Assembly: GCA_025769875.1 (NCBI GenBank)
Contig: JAGFNK010000384.1
Span: 1 to 50,912, forward strand
Source: Russula earlei
Lineage: Eukaryota; Basidiomycota; Agaricomycetes; Russulales; Russulaceae
Reading direction: 5' to 3'
Length of the DNA: 50,912 bases
In this document: in pieces, positions 29,805 to 42,246 of the stretch
How the letters are laid out: the number at the start of each line of letters is the position of its first letter
Position numbering within the stretch: the first letter of the stretch is position 1
Notes under the pieces: generated by a model
Database searches by the model: none
What the model saw: the letters and a program-made list of their open reading frames with translations, nothing else
What the model was told of the DNA's origin: nothing
Made by a program: the position numbers and the translations under genes

Positions 29805-32800
29805 ATGTCTCACACTCCTCCCACATCTCCTCAACAATCTCACACTGCTGCACCTCCACTGCAGGATACCTGTGGTGTCTTGGGCAGTCCTGAAGGGCAT
29901 AGGACTCCTGCCAGACAACCTGTTGAATTTCAAGGACAAATATATCACCACTTACCAGACCAATTGGCTGCCCAATTGGCTGCCCTTCCACCAATGCCTG
30001 CTCCTACACAGCATCATGCTTGGACTCCTCTGACTTCTGTCCTTTCCCCTGCTCCTGTAAGTTAACTCCATCTGAATGTGGACATATGTAATAAACACAA
30101 CTTGCAGGCTTTCACAAGGTCAACTTTGGTTGCCTCTGGCTCTGGCTCTGGCTCTGGCTCTGGCTCAAGCTGTGCTGCTGCTTCTGTCTCTGTCTATGCA
30201 ACTGGCTCTGCCACTGTGGTTGCTCCTGATCTTTCTACTAACCCTCCTTTTCCTCTTTCATATCCCAATAGGCAGTACCATCATTTGCCTGCTGACTTGG
30301 CTGCTCAGCTTGCTACACTGCCTCCTCCTCCACAGAGAAGAGGTCATCCTTTCCCTCCTTCTGTATGTTTTTTTTTCAAAATATATTTATGGTCCACCTT
30401 GATTAACTTTCATTACTATAGAGTTATTCAATGGGCCTGATGCCTCCTAGCTCTTCTTCAATGTCAAGATTTCCTATCAATCAAGCTTCTATTCCTATTC
30501 CTGCTCTCCCTCTCCCTCCTGCTCCTGCTCCTGCTCCATCTCCTGCCCCATCCCCTCACCCTTATCCTTATCCTCATGTTTACCCTGAAGATCCCTTGCC
30601 GGTAAGTTTTAAAATTTTAATTTGAGAAAAAAGATGCTTAAAAAAAACCTATTGTAGCATCTTGACATTGGCCAAGTTATGCTGCCACCTCACCCCTTGC
30701 CAATTGCATGTCGTCCTTTTGATCCCACATGGACTATTCATGACCTTCAAAGCATGAACATTGAATGCCCTTCTTGCCATGCACTGCATTGGCTAGATGA
30801 GCGCCTTGCCCACTCATCCAGGACAAATCCCATCTTTGGCATGTGCTGCTTCAGTGGCAAGGTTGCTCTTCCTCCTCTTCACCCATGTCCCCCAGAGCTG
30901 TATGACCTCCTCACTGGCCAAGATCCTACTTCCAAACAGTTTCGCCTTCATATTCGCTCCTACAACAATGCCTTGGCCTTTACCTCAGTGGGAAGGCAGC
31001 TGGATCACTCTTTGAATCAAGGAGGACAAGGGCCTTGGGTCTTTAAGCTGCATGGGGAGCTCATTCACAGAATTGGCTCTCTTTTGCCACCACACAGGCC
31101 TGATGTTGCCCCTTCATATGCGCAGCTCTACATTTATGACCCTGACATGGCCCTTAATGTGCGCATGGCTCATCCCTCCAACTCTGCCCTCAATCAAAAC
31201 ACTATGCAAACTCTTCAGGACATGCTATATCGCTCTCATGCTGCAGTCCTGAAGTTCAGGCAGGCTTATGAGTTGACATGCCACCTTCCCAGGGAGAAAA
31301 ACTGCACACTCTCACTTCACTTTGATGCTACATGTGATAGGCATCGCTATAATTCCCCTGATGCTGCCATCAATGAGATTGCTGTCATTATTCCAGGTGA
31401 TGGGGATGAGCTCAAGCACTCACAGGACATCATCCTCTTTCTTAGGGAGGGCCACCTACAGCGCATCTCTGACACACACCCCTTTTATCCCTCCTTGAGA
31501 TATGTCCTCCTCTTTCCCACTGGGCAGCTGGGGTGGTTCCCAAACATCCCCTATCAGAATGTTGATGGTGAGCCAACTCAGAATGAGAAGAAGAGATCTG
31601 TCTCTTTGGCTCAGTTCCATCGCTATCGCCTTCACATTCGCCCTCATCTCATTGACTCTCATCACATCTTCCTCTCTGGCAAGCTCTTTCAAGAGTATGT
31701 CTGTGAAGAATGGGCCATTGCAGAGCAGCATCGCCTTAACTTTATCAAGCTGAATCAAGACCAGCTCAGGGTGGAGATCTATGAGGGTCTGGCAGATGCT
31801 GTTGCTGCCAATGTTGATGTTGACAGAAGCCAACTAGGCAAGAGATTCATCCTTCCCTCCAGCTTCTCTGGCAGCACCAGAAATATGCAGCAGCATCTCC
31901 AAGATGCCTTGGCCATCAACCGCTTCTATGGTGGGGGTGACCTCTTCATCACCATGACTGCCAATCCCTCTTGGCCTGAGGTTCTGTCTGCTCTTCTCCC
32001 TGGGCAGACTGCCAATGAGCGCCCTGACTTGGTGGTGAGAGTGTTCCATGCCAAGCTCAAGTCCTTGATCAATGACATTAAGGCTGGCTTCCTTGGTGAT
32101 TGGGCTGCACACATGTACACCATTGAATTTCAGAAGAGGGGCCTTCCTCATGCCCACATCATTGTCTTTCTTCAGCCCCAGTCCAAGCTGCGCACTCCTG
32201 ATCAGATTGACAGCCTCATGTCTTCTGAGTTCCCAGAGGACAATCCTCAGCTGCTTGAGCTCATCAAGAAGTTCATGGTTCACAGGCCCTGTGGCAACCA
32301 GAACAGGAATGCACCCTGCATGGCAAATGGCTCATGTTCTAAAGGGTTTCCCAAGCCCTTCAGAGAGGAGACTTCTGTCACTGAGGACTCTTATGCATGC
32401 ACCAGGAGGAGGGACACTGGCCACACTCACCTCATTGATAGAAAGGAGGTCACAAACCAATGGGTGGTCTGTCATTCCCCTTATCTTATCTGGAAGTACA
32501 GGTGCCACATCAATGTGGAGTCTATTGCCTCTGTCAAGGCTGTCAAGTACATCTACAAGTATGTGTACAAGGGCCATGACAGGACCACAATGGCATTTGG
32601 CAGGTGCATGGATGAGGTCAAGCTCTACTTGGATGCCAGATATGTCAGCAGCTGTGAGGCAGTGTGGAGACTCTTCCTCTTTGAGCTGCAGGAGCAGGTT
32701 CCCAATGTGGTGCGCCTCCAGGTCCATCTTCCTCATAAGCACACTGTTGTTTTCAATCCTCATGATCTTGGGGAAGTCCCAGACAAGCCCACCACACTCA

Positions 32801-34889
32801 CAGGATGGTTTGAGGCCAATGCTGCTGCTCCAGAGGGCTCTGGCATTCTGGATCTTCTTTACCAAGATTATCCCTCCAAGATGGTCTGGAATGCCAGCAC
32901 TCACAGGTGGACTCCTAGGAAGAGTGGCTTTGCCATTGGGAGGATGTACTATGTGCACCCCACTTCTGGAGATCGCTTCTATCTGCGCCTCCTTCTGACC
33001 TCTGTCAAGGGTGCAACTTCCTTTGATGACCTTTGCTCCTTTCAAGGCACTCTCTACCCTTCTTTCAGAGAGGCTTGCATTGCAAGAGGGCTCTTGGAAG
33101 ATGATCAAGAGTGGCAGCAATGCTTGGAAGAGGCAAGTCACATGCAGACTGGAGCTCAGCTGCGCCACCTCTTTGTCACCATCCTCAAGGACTGCATCCC
33201 TACTGATCCTAGGGCACTTTGGGACAGATTCTGGCCTTCCATCTGTGATGACCTCTGCCACACACTCCAGCAGCATTTCACCATTCCACAGCCAACTGAT
33301 GCACAGATAAAGGACTATGGGCTCTACCTCATTGACCAGCTCCTTTCCCACTCTGCCAAAAGGCTACAAGACTGGCCAACCATGCCTCAGTTTGTTGAGA
33401 ACTGGGGGGTCATTCATGGCAATCCTCTCATCCAGGAGCAGGTTCAGTATGACCTTGCAGAGCAGACTCTCCTTGCCACACAGTGCATACCTAAACTCAA
33501 CCTTCAGCAGCAAGTTGCCTTTGACAACATCATCTCTGCTGTCACAAACAAGACTGGGCAGATCTTTTTCCTTCATGGCCCTGGAGGCACTGGCAAGACC
33601 TACCTCTATAACACCCTCTGCTATCAGCTGCGTTCCCAACACAAGATTGTGCTCTGTGTTGCTTCCTCTGGCATTGCTGCACTCCTTCTCAAGGGAGGGT
33701 GCACTGCACATTCCTGCTTCAAGATCCCCATTCCTTGCCATGAGTCCACTGTCTGCAACTTCTCCAAAATTCAGATTTGGCAGGCCTCATTCGCCTCACT
33801 GACTTGGTGATCTGGGATGAGGCTCCAATGCAGCACAGGCATGTGATGGAGACAGTGGACAGGTCATTCAAGGACATCTGTGGCTCTGACAAGCCCTTTG
33901 GTGGAGTGACCTTTGTCTTTGGTGGTGACTTTCAGCAGATCCTTCCTGTGATTGTGCAGGGATCAAGGCCTCAGATTGTGAGTGCCTGCCTACAGTGCTC
34001 CCCCCTCTGGAGATCCATCAAAGTGCTTCATCTCCACCAAAATATGCGCCTCAACACTGGCATTCAAGCTGAGGCCAACTTTGCACAGTGGCAGCTGGAG
34101 GTTGGGCAAGGCAAGCACACTGATCCCAACTCTATCATCCATCTTCCCCCCTACATGAAGTGCAGAGAGAACACAGTCTCCTCTCTGATTGACAGCATCT
34201 ACCCTGGCCTTCACACTGGCAATCCTTCTTCTCAGTACTTTGCAGAGCGGGCCATCCTCTCTAGCCTTAACACTGATGTGGACAGCATCAACAAGGAGGT
34301 GCTTAGGAGGTTCCCAGGAAGGGCACAGCTCTTTCACAGTGCAGACAGCATTCCCCCTTCTGATCAAAGTGGAGATGCTGATGTGATGCTGAACTATCCA
34401 GTGGAGTACCTAAATTCAATCAACTGCTCTGGACTGCCTCTTGCTAAGCTGGAGCTGAAGGTGGGCTGTCCTGTGGTGGTGCTGAGGAACTTGGATCCAA
34501 GGCATGGTGTGTGCAATGGCAGCAGAGGGATCTTGAGGAGGTATACCAACAGGGTGCTAGATGTTGAACTGATCACAGGGGAGCATGTGGGAAAGAAGGT
34601 CTTCATCCCCAGGATATCATGCCAGCCAACAGAGGAACAGGTCGCCTTCAAGTTCACAAGGAGGCAATTCCCTGTCAGGGTATGCTATGCCATGACTATC
34701 AACAAGTCTCAAGGGCAGACCCTGAAGCATGTTGGGCTAGACTTGAGAAGGCCTGTGTTCACACATGGGCAATTCTATGTGGGGGTCTCAAGGGTAACTT
34801 CTCTCTTGAACATCAAGGCCATTTGGGAGGAAGAGAAGAGGGAGGGCTTGACTAAAAATATTGTATATAGTGAAGTACTACTGCAGTAG
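29805..34889 (+). pseudogene. Helitron Rep-helicase gene 1 (four coding exons, one frameshift)
   Basis: ATG at 29805 after a 71-nt leader intron (29725-29795). Coding exons 29805-30056, 30108-30362, 30422-30601 and 30658-34889 are separated by GT...AG introns of 50-60 nt, and all junctions are phase 0. Leader exons are Pro/Ser/Gly-rich with two repeats of a YHHLP-D/A-QLAAQLA motif. Exon 4 holds the Helitron N-like/HUH Rep: DLFITMTANPSWPEV, the HUH motif HAH at 32149-32157, and the tyrosine motif YIYKYVYKG at 32545-32571. The PIF1-type helicase follows, with GPGGTGKT at 33577-33600, VIWDEAP, GGDFQQILPV and NKSQGQTLKHVGL. A single missing base near 33766-33770 (four A's where copy 2 has five) shifts the frame between Walker A and DEAP. 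Full length would be about 1,640 residues. Rep nicks and joins single strands; the helicase unwinds. Confidence 0.9.
30133..30166 (+). repeat. GGCTCT repeat coding for Gly-Ser
   Basis: Five and a half GGCTCT units inside leader exon 2 of the Rep-helicase gene, giving (SG)n. The copy at 42770 has a shorter, interrupted version. Confidence 0.85.
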
Positions 34890-34997
34890 TTGTGACAGGT
34901 TGTGTGTTCAGTATATGTACTATGTACTGTCTCTTCTTTATGATGTATCTCCTCTCTCTTAAACAATGCTCAAAAGCACCCCGCCAAAGGCGCACCC

Positions 34998-35028
34998 CTT
35001 GGGCGTAGCCCAAGCAAGCTTCAGCTTG
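34998..35028 (+). other. Paired hairpin, unit boundary 2
   Basis: CTTGGGC-GTA-GCCCAAG (34998-35014) and CAAGC-TTCA-GCTTG (35015-35028), 109 bp after the Rep-helicase stop. It is the candidate 3' terminal hairpin of unit 1. The region 34890-34997 is AT-rich 3' flank with no gene. Confidence 0.7.
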
Positions 35029-35030
35029 TC

Positions 35031-35200
35031 AACTAATTAAAATGAGAACGGAGAGTCAGGGTCCACCCCGAGCTGCCTCCATTTGGACGCTTTCGCTTAC
35101 CAAGAATTCCCTTAAATGGATTCTTAAATTTACTAAGCAATGAAAAAATTCTTTCACCTGCGGCGTCTTCGTTTTACGACGCGCTTTCGTTTTTCTTTCG
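35031..35200 (+). repeat. Shared unit 5' block, copy 1
   Basis: AACTAATTAAAATGAGAACGG, then CCGAGCTGCCTCCATTTGG, then AAGAATTCCCTTAAATGGAT and onward. The same block opens units 3 (39006-39180) and 4 (47965-48150), which fixes the unit orientation. Confidence 0.8.
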
Positions 35201-35487
35201 CCGTCGTTCGTTCTCTCCTTCCCCTCATGGCCTTCCCACTCTTTCTTCCCCAGGGTCCCAGGTCAACACTCCCAAGCTGCCAGCTTCCTCAAGTTTTCAC
35301 TGGCTATTCTCAAGTTGTTCAAGTTTTCCCATGAGCCGTGGTTTCCGGTGTGTTTTTCGTTTCTTTTTTTTTTTTTCGCGCGCATCTCTCATCCTCTCAC
35401 CCCTCTCCTTCCCATCACCCGTTTTCTTCCAAGAAGGCCCCTGACAAGCTCCTCTTCAACCTGCCCCCTCTCCTCCTGTATCACTGC

Positions 35488-35825
35488 AGTGGTGACGATG
35501 ACCACGACTCGGGCATGGCCACAGCGATGTCGCGACGGCCACGAATCTTGAGCATGGCCCATGAGCCAATGTGATGATCTGGCCGCCGTGACGGCGACGT
35601 ACCCATGGCCTTGACGACGGCATGGCTCCACTCACTCTTTCTCTCCCACCTTCTTGCCATCCCCTGCACCTCCATGCTGCGGCTGTGACGATGACGGCGA
35701 CTCAGCCATGGCCATGGCGACCTCGCGACGGCCACGAATCGTGAGCATGGCCCATGGCCACTGTGACGATCTGGCCGCTGTGACGGCGACGTGCCCATGG
35801 CCGTGACGACGGCAGGCGAAGCTTT
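35488..35825 (+). repeat. Two-copy ~193-bp subrepeat in unit 2
   Basis: GACTCGGGCATGGCC at 35506 and GACTCAGCCATGGCC at 35699 start two copies of a block containing TCGCGACGGCCACGAAT, GTGACGATCTGGCCGC and CCGTGACGACGGCA. The same pair occurs in units 3 and 4 at a period of 180-181. Confidence 0.8.
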
Positions 35826-35968
35826 CTCTTGCTTGCTCTCCCACCCTCTCGCGTTCCCCTGCACTTTCATGCCCATTGTTTTGCACAAGCCCTTCCAGCA
35901 TGGGTGACCACTCCGAGCCAGGACCTCAAGCACACCCAGTGGCCATCAAAACCTCTCGCGCGATTCCG

Positions 35969-37510
35969 GTGCGCGTTTCATGTTCCTTTCGTTTTTTGAT
36001 TCTTTTTTTCCGTCGCACTTTTTCTAACCCTTTCTCACAGTGACAGCACGTACATCGCCATGGCGATGACAGCCGTCAAGACGCTGAGGAGTGGTCCATG
36101 CGTGGGACACCCATTTCGTGCGATTTCACTCTGTCTCCTCAGCTCTAATTTGTGTCTTTCCCTGACCCCGAAAACCGTGCCAAGTTCGCCCGCTTTGCAA
36201 GCAGCGTTTTTCGCGCGTGACCATCGCATGTACTCTTTTTTTTTGCTTTCTCTCCCTCTTTCCCTCCTTCCTGCCCTTCCCGCCTCGCTTCCTGCAAGAC
36301 TAACAGCCAATGCCAGATGGTTCCTCAACCAGATTCTGTCTGTAACAGGTGCATGCGCGCGCGTTTTTTTCTGGCAATCTTTTTTCTTTCTCGACTTCCT
36401 ATGCATCTCAATGCCCTCTGCCCTGCGAATCGACTCCAGCACACGTGGCGACTCCAGGCCAAGACCACTACAACACCCAACGGCCTTGAAAACAATCCTG
36501 CGTGACCACGAACTTGGTGCGCTTTGTTTTTTTTTTTTTTTACTCCCCTTCTCACAACAACAGAACGGCCAGGACCGCAATGATGACGCAGTCGTCAAGG
36601 CGCTCGCGAGGGTTCAATGGGTGTCTATGGGTTTATGTCGTGTTTTCCCGCGTGCGCGAGTTTCGCGCGTTAAGCTCTGTGCGTGCGTTATTGCTTTTGC
36701 TTTTGTTTTTTCTTTCATTTCATGCGAGTTCTCACTCAGATTTAGTTGCGAATCAAGGAACGCAAGTGCCGGTTCCAGCATGCAGGCCAGTGACAGCACA
36801 GCTATGGGCCACGGCGATAATACAGCCGTCAAGCTCGGCCTCAAGTGGTGCATGTGACAGGTGTTTTCCCGTGTCCATTGCGTGGCACCCGTGCGTCGTT
36901 CGTTTTCGCGGGTCCTTTCTCCTCTGCCTCGAATCTCTCACTGAGACCCAACCTGCCAGTTTCCATCATCCGGTGCGTTTTTTTTTCTTTCCATTTGGAT
37001 TGCTCTTTCTGACCGGTTCTTACAGTGACACGGCACGGCGTACCGCCCGAGAGCGATGCACGGTGCTGCGACGGCACTTCGAATGTCAAGCACGCCTTAT
37101 TGACGTCGTCGAATTCTCGAATGCTCAAGCGAGCGGCGCGCTTCTCTCTTCCCCTTTTTCCTCTCCTCCGCCCTCTCCTCCACCCCACCCTCTCTGGACG
37201 TCCAAGACCGGTCAACGCCGCCCATGGGGTCAACGCCAGACCATGATCAAAATAGCCACTAGAACAATTCAGTGGAATCACGAACCCGGTGCGCGTTTTT
37301 CTTTTTTCTTTCACTTCTTCACACGCTCTCTCATCCTCTCCTTCCCAATACACAGTTCCCTGTTGGGCTTCAAGGCGATGTCCTTATGGCACTCACGGCA
37401 GCGCTCTCCCACCCAATGGCACCCATTCCCCTGCAGTGGTGACCATGACGACTCGGCCATGGATATGACTACCTCGCGATGGCCACGACCGCGTGCGTTT
37501 TTTCGTTTTC
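35969..37510 (+). other. Serial exon/intron-like cassette array in unit 2
   Basis: CpG-rich blocks of about 60-200 bp alternate with T-rich stretches that start GTGCG and end CTAACC...CTCACAG; the clearest is 35969-36040 (72 nt). The blocks open with C/TGACAGCACGGCC and share a core in which the frame G-D-D/N-x-A-V-K is kept: 36063-36080, 36581-36599 and 36813-36833. Long ORFs here (for example 36502-37641) run straight through the T-rich stretches and have no domain, so I do not call them genes. No function is assigned. Confidence 0.5.
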
Positions 37511-38800
37511 ATTTCTATACGATTTTTGATATTTTCTTTTCCTCTCCAGCTCCTATACATGCCAGTTCCCGAGCGCGCGGCGTTCCTCTCCCCTCCCCTC
37601 TGCTCCGGTTGACCCACGCCGCCAAAAAGGGCCTCCTGTGAGCGACGGGTCAACGCATCGCATGGACGCGGCCATTTGCACGCCAAAATGGGCCGTTCTC
37701 ACCGCTTTCAAATCCCTCGCGCGGCCCTGGCCAACGACGGTGGGGTGTGCATGAACCCCGAATGGCACACAACTGTGCTTCCCGCGTGCGCGACATTCTC
37801 GCGTTCTCGCGCGTTAGGGGTCGCGCGACCACGACGCATTCCGCATCCCTGTCCTGTCCTGTCCTCCGTCCTCCCCCTCCTCCCATCTCCTCTACCCAAC
37901 TCCAGTGCGCGCGATGCGTTTTCGTTTCGCGGGCTCGGTGCATTTTTTAAAATTTCTACTCATTTGCTGCAAAACGCGAGGACGGCACCACAGTGGCCTG
38001 TACGCGTTTCCTTTTTTTTTTTTTTCATTCTCAATTTACTCTCGATTTCTAACCTGTCATAGTAACAGCACGGCCAGGTCCGCAACGATAATACCACCAT
38101 CAAGCTCGGCCTCAAATGACAAGTCACTCGAATGTTCAACGATCTGCGATTATTGCGCTTGACCTGTTCCAGCTGGCTTTCTTTTCCCCGTGCGTGCGTG
38201 CGTGCGTGCGTGCGTGCGTTTTTCCTTTTCTTTCCTGTTTCAGTTTTCTAAATACCCTCTTCCCTATCCTTAGTTTTTCAGCCTCCTTCGACACGCGACC
38301 GGCCAATTCCCACACCCCCGAGACCCTGATGGCACGTGACGGTTTCCCGCGCTTGCGATGTCACGTCGAGTTGTGTTTTCTTGGCCAGCTCTCAGCCCAC
38401 TAATGTGGATGTATCACACCAAATGCAATCCAGTTGACTATGTTACTTTCAGTGGATGTAATGATTTTTTATTTTCCATTGATAAATGATTTGAATCTAT
38501 ATCCCGTTTAACTGGGCTGAGCTGTAGCACTATGGTTGGTTGAGTGATTAACATCAAAGACACATACTGATTGGCAGTTGACTTGGCCATATGAATTACT
38601 GTCTTTGATAGGATCATGGTGAGAGCTCTGTTTTTGGTTGAGATTTAGTGTATTGATATGGATTGTTCTACTAGATGACATGAAGATTACACATTCACTC
38701 AAAAAGGGATTATACCCAGTAATGAGTGATACTAAAGGCATATTAGGGCCTTTTAGAAACAAAGTTTTGAACCCAAAGTGAAACATTTGAAACTCAAGGA
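37270..38800 (+). repeat. 1.5-kb duplicated segment, copy 1
   Basis: Matches 49578-50912 in the same orientation. The stretch 37600-38400 is nearly identical to 49860-50640; differences are T-run lengths, the GTGC repeat length and a few CpG transitions. It contains one array core (38083-38104). Confidence 0.9.
38190..38219 (+). repeat. GTGC tetranucleotide repeat
   Basis: About seven GTGC units; the other copy of this segment (50459-50467) has two. It looks like replication slippage after the duplication. Confidence 0.85.
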
Positions 38801-38958
38801 TTTTTCAGAGATCACCAATATAACTGCTAAAATAAGCCTTATAAGTAAACAGGATTACACATGATGATAATTGTGAGATTATGATATACCTCCTCTCCCT
38901 TTATCCAAAAAAGGATTACACATGAAGAGATTGCTCACAGCCTGCCGAAGGCGCACCC

Positions 38959-38989
38959 CTTGGGTGAAGCCCAAGCAAGCTTCAGCTTG
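38959..38989 (+). other. Paired hairpin, unit boundary 3
   Basis: CTTGGGT-GAA-GCCCAAG (one G-T pair) then CAAGC-TTCA-GCTTG. Preceded by AAAAAAGGATTACACATGAA, which resembles the 3' region of unit 3 near 47755. Confidence 0.65.
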
Positions 38990-39435
38990 TCAATTCAATC
39001 AATTCAACTAATTAAAATGAGAACAGAGAGTCACGGTCTGCCCCGAGCTGCCTCCATTTGGACACTTTTGCTTACCAAGAATTCCCTTAAATGGATCCTT
39101 GAAATTTACTAAGCAATGAAAAAATTCTTTCAGCTGTGGCGTCTTCGTTTTACGACACGCATTCGTTTTTCTTTTGCCATCATTCGTTCTCTCCTTCCCT
39201 CATGGCCTTCCCACTCTTCCTTCCCCATGGACCCAGTTCAACACTCTCAAGCCGCCGGTTTCCTTAAAAATTCACTGGCCTCATTGGAGTTTTCCCGTGA
39301 GCTGTCGTTTCCACAGGTGCATTTTTTGTTTCGTTTTCACGCGCTCTCTCTCATCCTCTCCCTCTCCTTCCTGCCAAACAGTCTTCCTATCTCTCAAGCT
39401 GCTTCCCTACTCCCATCTCCTGTGTCACTGCATTG

Positions 39436-39750
39436 GTGATGATAACGACAACTTGGGCATGGCCATAGTGCCCTCGCGACGGCCACGAATCGTGAGCGTG
39501 GCCCATGGCCACTGTGACGATCTGGCCGCCGTGACGGTGGTGTGCTCATGGCTGTGACGACTGCACGTTTGCCCTGGCCAAGCACTCCACCTACTGGCCC
39601 CCATTCCCCTCCACTGGCGACGATGACAATGACTCGGGCATGGCCATGGCGACCTCGCGACGGCCACGAATCGTGAGCATGGCCCATGGCCACTGTGACG
39701 ATCTGGCCGCCGTGACGGCGACGTTCCCGTGGCCGTGACGACGGCAGGCG
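39436..39750 (+). repeat. Two-copy ~181-bp subrepeat in unit 3
   Basis: Copies start near 39436 and 39617, with the same landmarks as in unit 2 (TCGCGACGGCCACGAATCGT, GTGACGATCTGGCCGCC). Confidence 0.8.
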
Positions 39751-39895
39751 AAACTTTCTCTTGCTTGCTCTCCCATCCTCTCACATTGCTTTGCACCTCA
39801 ATGCCCTCTGCTTGCCAATCTCCTCCAGCACGCGTGGCGACTCCAGTGCAAGACCAAAATGGCCATGAACACTATCCTGTGCAACCATGAACCCG

Positions 39896-41000
39896 GTGCG
39901 TTTGATCTTTTTTATTTTATTTTTTACTCGCTCTTTTTAACCTCTTCTCACAGCAACAGAATTGGCCTGCGCCACGGCGATGTCACAGCCATCAGAACGC
40001 TGAGGAGTGGAGCATGCGTGTGACACGCATTTCGTGCGTTTTCACCCTTTCTTTATTTTTTTTCCTCTGCCTCCTCAGCTCTACCTTGCGTCCTTCCCCG
40101 ACCCTGAAAACCGTGCAAAGTTCGCCCACTTTGCAAGCGGGGTTTTTTCGCGCATGACCATTCCCGTGTTCGTGTTTGTACCCCATCTCACAGCAACGGC
40201 CCGGGCAGCACTGCGGTGATGACGCAGTCGTCAAGGCAGTCAATGGGTGTCTCACCCTTTGAGTGCGTTTTCGTTCTTCCCCCTTCTTTCGCTTCTCCCT
40301 CCCCTCTTCTTTACTTTGCACAGTGCTAACGATGTCTTGCAGGTTTAGCTTGCGCGGCGCGCATGTACGCTGTCGTTTGCAGGCCCACAGGCAGCCATTC
40401 TCCCGGCTTCCAAATCCTCCAAATATTACTGGCTTTTATTTCACCGCGCACGCGTGTGTTTTTCCTTTCATTTTCGTGTGTTTTCTTACTTTTCAGTTTC
40501 ACTCTAATCCACTCCACATTCGAATATCTGACCACATGCAGCACGCTTTCTCCCGCGTGCGCACTTTTCATGTGTGGAGCTCTGCTTAGTTTTATCGTAT
40601 TCCTTGCTTTCTCCGTTGCATGCGCGATTTTCACACGTCACAGTGGTGGGGTGTCTTACCGGTGCGTGCGTGCGTGCCTTCTTCCTTTTCTTTCCTCTTG
40701 AGTTTCTATCTAATACCCATTTCCGACCGAAGGACGCGCGGCCGGCGAATTCGCACAGGAACCTGACGACACGTGACCAACAACCCTGTCCCAATCCACA
40801 AAATGGCAGGCTCTGTCAGCGCAAGTTTCCTCGAACATAACTCGCCTGTTTCTCTGCGCGAGCGCGTGCGTTTTCCCTTACACCGGTGCGCTTTTTTATT
40901 TCTTTTTTACTTGCTCTTTTTGACCTCTTCTCACAGCAACAGCACAGCCAGGACCGCTCCCGCCTTCCGATGCATCCCTGTGGTGTTTTCCTGTTCGTTT
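39896..41000 (+). other. Exon/intron-like cassette array in unit 3
   Basis: Pseudo-introns 39896-39953 (58 nt) and 40886-40936 (51 nt) start GGTGCG and end TTCTCACAG. Cores with the H/Y-G-D-x-x-A-I/V pattern are at about 39975-39995 and 40216-40236. The stretch 40260-40880 has T-rich and CpG-rich segments of the same style but no clear core. No gene recognised. Confidence 0.45.
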
Positions 41001-41385
41001 TCATGACCTTCCTCTCATACCCTCCTCCCTCTGCTCAAATGCTCTAAGCTGCCTCCATTCAAGATCGTGCTTTGCCCACACCCGATACCCTGGCGAGAAA
41101 ACGAGTCTGTCTACCGAGCGGCCCCATTTCCCGCATCGCTGTGACCTCCTGCGTTTTTGTGGGACACGAGTACTGCTGGCACCACACTCAAGACCCCTGA
41201 GCACAAAACGCGACAGTACCTGGAACACGCTTGGCACATGTGCGCGGCGCCGGTGCATCTTTTCAATTTGTACTCATTTATTCCGAAAGGCGACCACACT
41301 ACTGGCACCACAGTGGCCGCACCCGAGGGCCACAACCATTAGGTTTTCGCTCAATGGGTGTGATTACATTCGCGCACGCCTCTCT

Positions 41386-41860
41386 TCACGGTGACACGGC
41401 ATGGCCTGGACGCGGCGATGACGCTGCCCCCTCCCTTCCCACCCCACTTTCTGCTGTGCACGACAGGTATGGCGGCGTGCGGATCGCTGTGTCGGTGGAC
41501 CACATGAATGCGGCGCTGCAGTGGACGTCGACTGAGCTGCTCGCGGGTCGATGGCTCTGGCACGACCTGAGCACGCTCGCACCGTACGACGCCGAGCTCG
41601 CCGGCACGGAGCCCATCTCTGCGTGGCGGCAGCGCTGCCGGAGCGCAAAGATCCGGCGAGGGCGCCGCTGCCGCTGCCTGCGTGGGCGAGGGCGTGGGCA
41701 TGGGCGTGGGTGTGAGAGTGGCTTTGAGCGTACGGCGACGATGGTGACGACAATGACGGAGACGGCGGCGAGGCACGTGTTGGCGGCCGTGACGCACCGA
41801 GTGCGCAAGCATTCGTTCTCATGGGACGGCGACAGCTTGACGCATTCCCTTTTTTTTCCC
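41386..41860 (+). other. GC-rich open region, possible captured gene fragment
   Basis: All three minus frames and one plus frame stay open for 150 or more codons, which high GC alone could cause. The plus frame is the least repetitive: DRYGGVRIAVSVDHMNAALQ, then WLWHDLSTLAPYDAELAGTE, then a basic Arg/Gly-rich part. The beginning shares GGTGACACGGCATGG and GCGATGACGCTGCCCCC with the array at about 49521. I recognise no family. It could be a piece of a host exon picked up by the Helitron, or simply array sequence. Confidence 0.3.
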
Positions 41861-42246
41861 TTTGCCATACTCTCGATCGAGACAGACAACGTGTGTTGTG
41901 CCCTGCCTCCCTTACCTGCTGCTTCCATAGTCTTTTGTAGTATTTATAGATGTAATTCACTTCCTGCTCAAATAAATATAAGATTGCATAAAACAATGTC
42001 AGTGTTGTTGTCTGGATCCCTGTTAACTTGGCTTGGCTTTCCCTCAGACAGCTAGAGTGTGGGCATGTGCAGGGCATGTGCGGGTGAGCAGAGGCCGGTT
42101 AACCGGGCCGGGCTCCACGCGACGCGGAACTTGGGCTTGGGCTCAGGGACATAAACAGGTGCTTGCCTGTTGGTGCTGCGGAAATCAATCCTCTGCCTCC
42201 AACCACCATCCTCTGCCCCTACTGAACTGTCCAGTTTCTCTATAAA

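Larger units (their letters stand above)
27484..35028 (+). mobile_element. Helitron-like unit 1 (autonomous type)
   Basis: Bounded by hairpin pairs at both ends. It contains a CpG-rich 5' block of exon/intron-like repeats (27533-29700) and a Rep-helicase gene (29805-34889), then a short AT-rich 3' region and the closing hairpins. Helitrons replicate by rolling circle and insert without target duplication, so exact ends cannot be proven from this copy alone. A candidate 3' terminus CTAA followed by T lies just after the closing hairpin (35032-35036). Confidence 0.6.
35029..38989 (+). mobile_element. Helitron-like unit 2 (no transposase)
   Basis: Starts with the AACTAATTAAAATGAGAAC block also found at 39006 and 47965, and ends at the hairpin pair 38959-38989. 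It has no Rep or helicase coding. Its body is made of 180-193-bp subrepeats, an exon/intron-like array, a 1.5-kb segment duplicated at the end of the window, and a TA-rich 3' part (38402-38958). It is likely a non-autonomous relative mobilised by enzymes such as those of units 1 and 3. Confidence 0.55.

Noticed and set aside
32332..33351. A 339-codon minus-strand ORF opposite Rep-helicase gene 1
   Set aside because: Antisense shadow of a conserved gene; the matching antisense frame opposite gene 2 (45077-45775) shadows the same region.
36502..37641. A 379-codon plus-strand ORF in unit 2
   Set aside because: It runs through T-rich intron-like stretches (poly-Phe), has no domain, and covers the array whose structure argues for short exons.
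38190..38219. Short direct repeats as a CRISPR-like array
   Set aside because: A tetranucleotide microsatellite without spacers, in a eukaryotic sequence.
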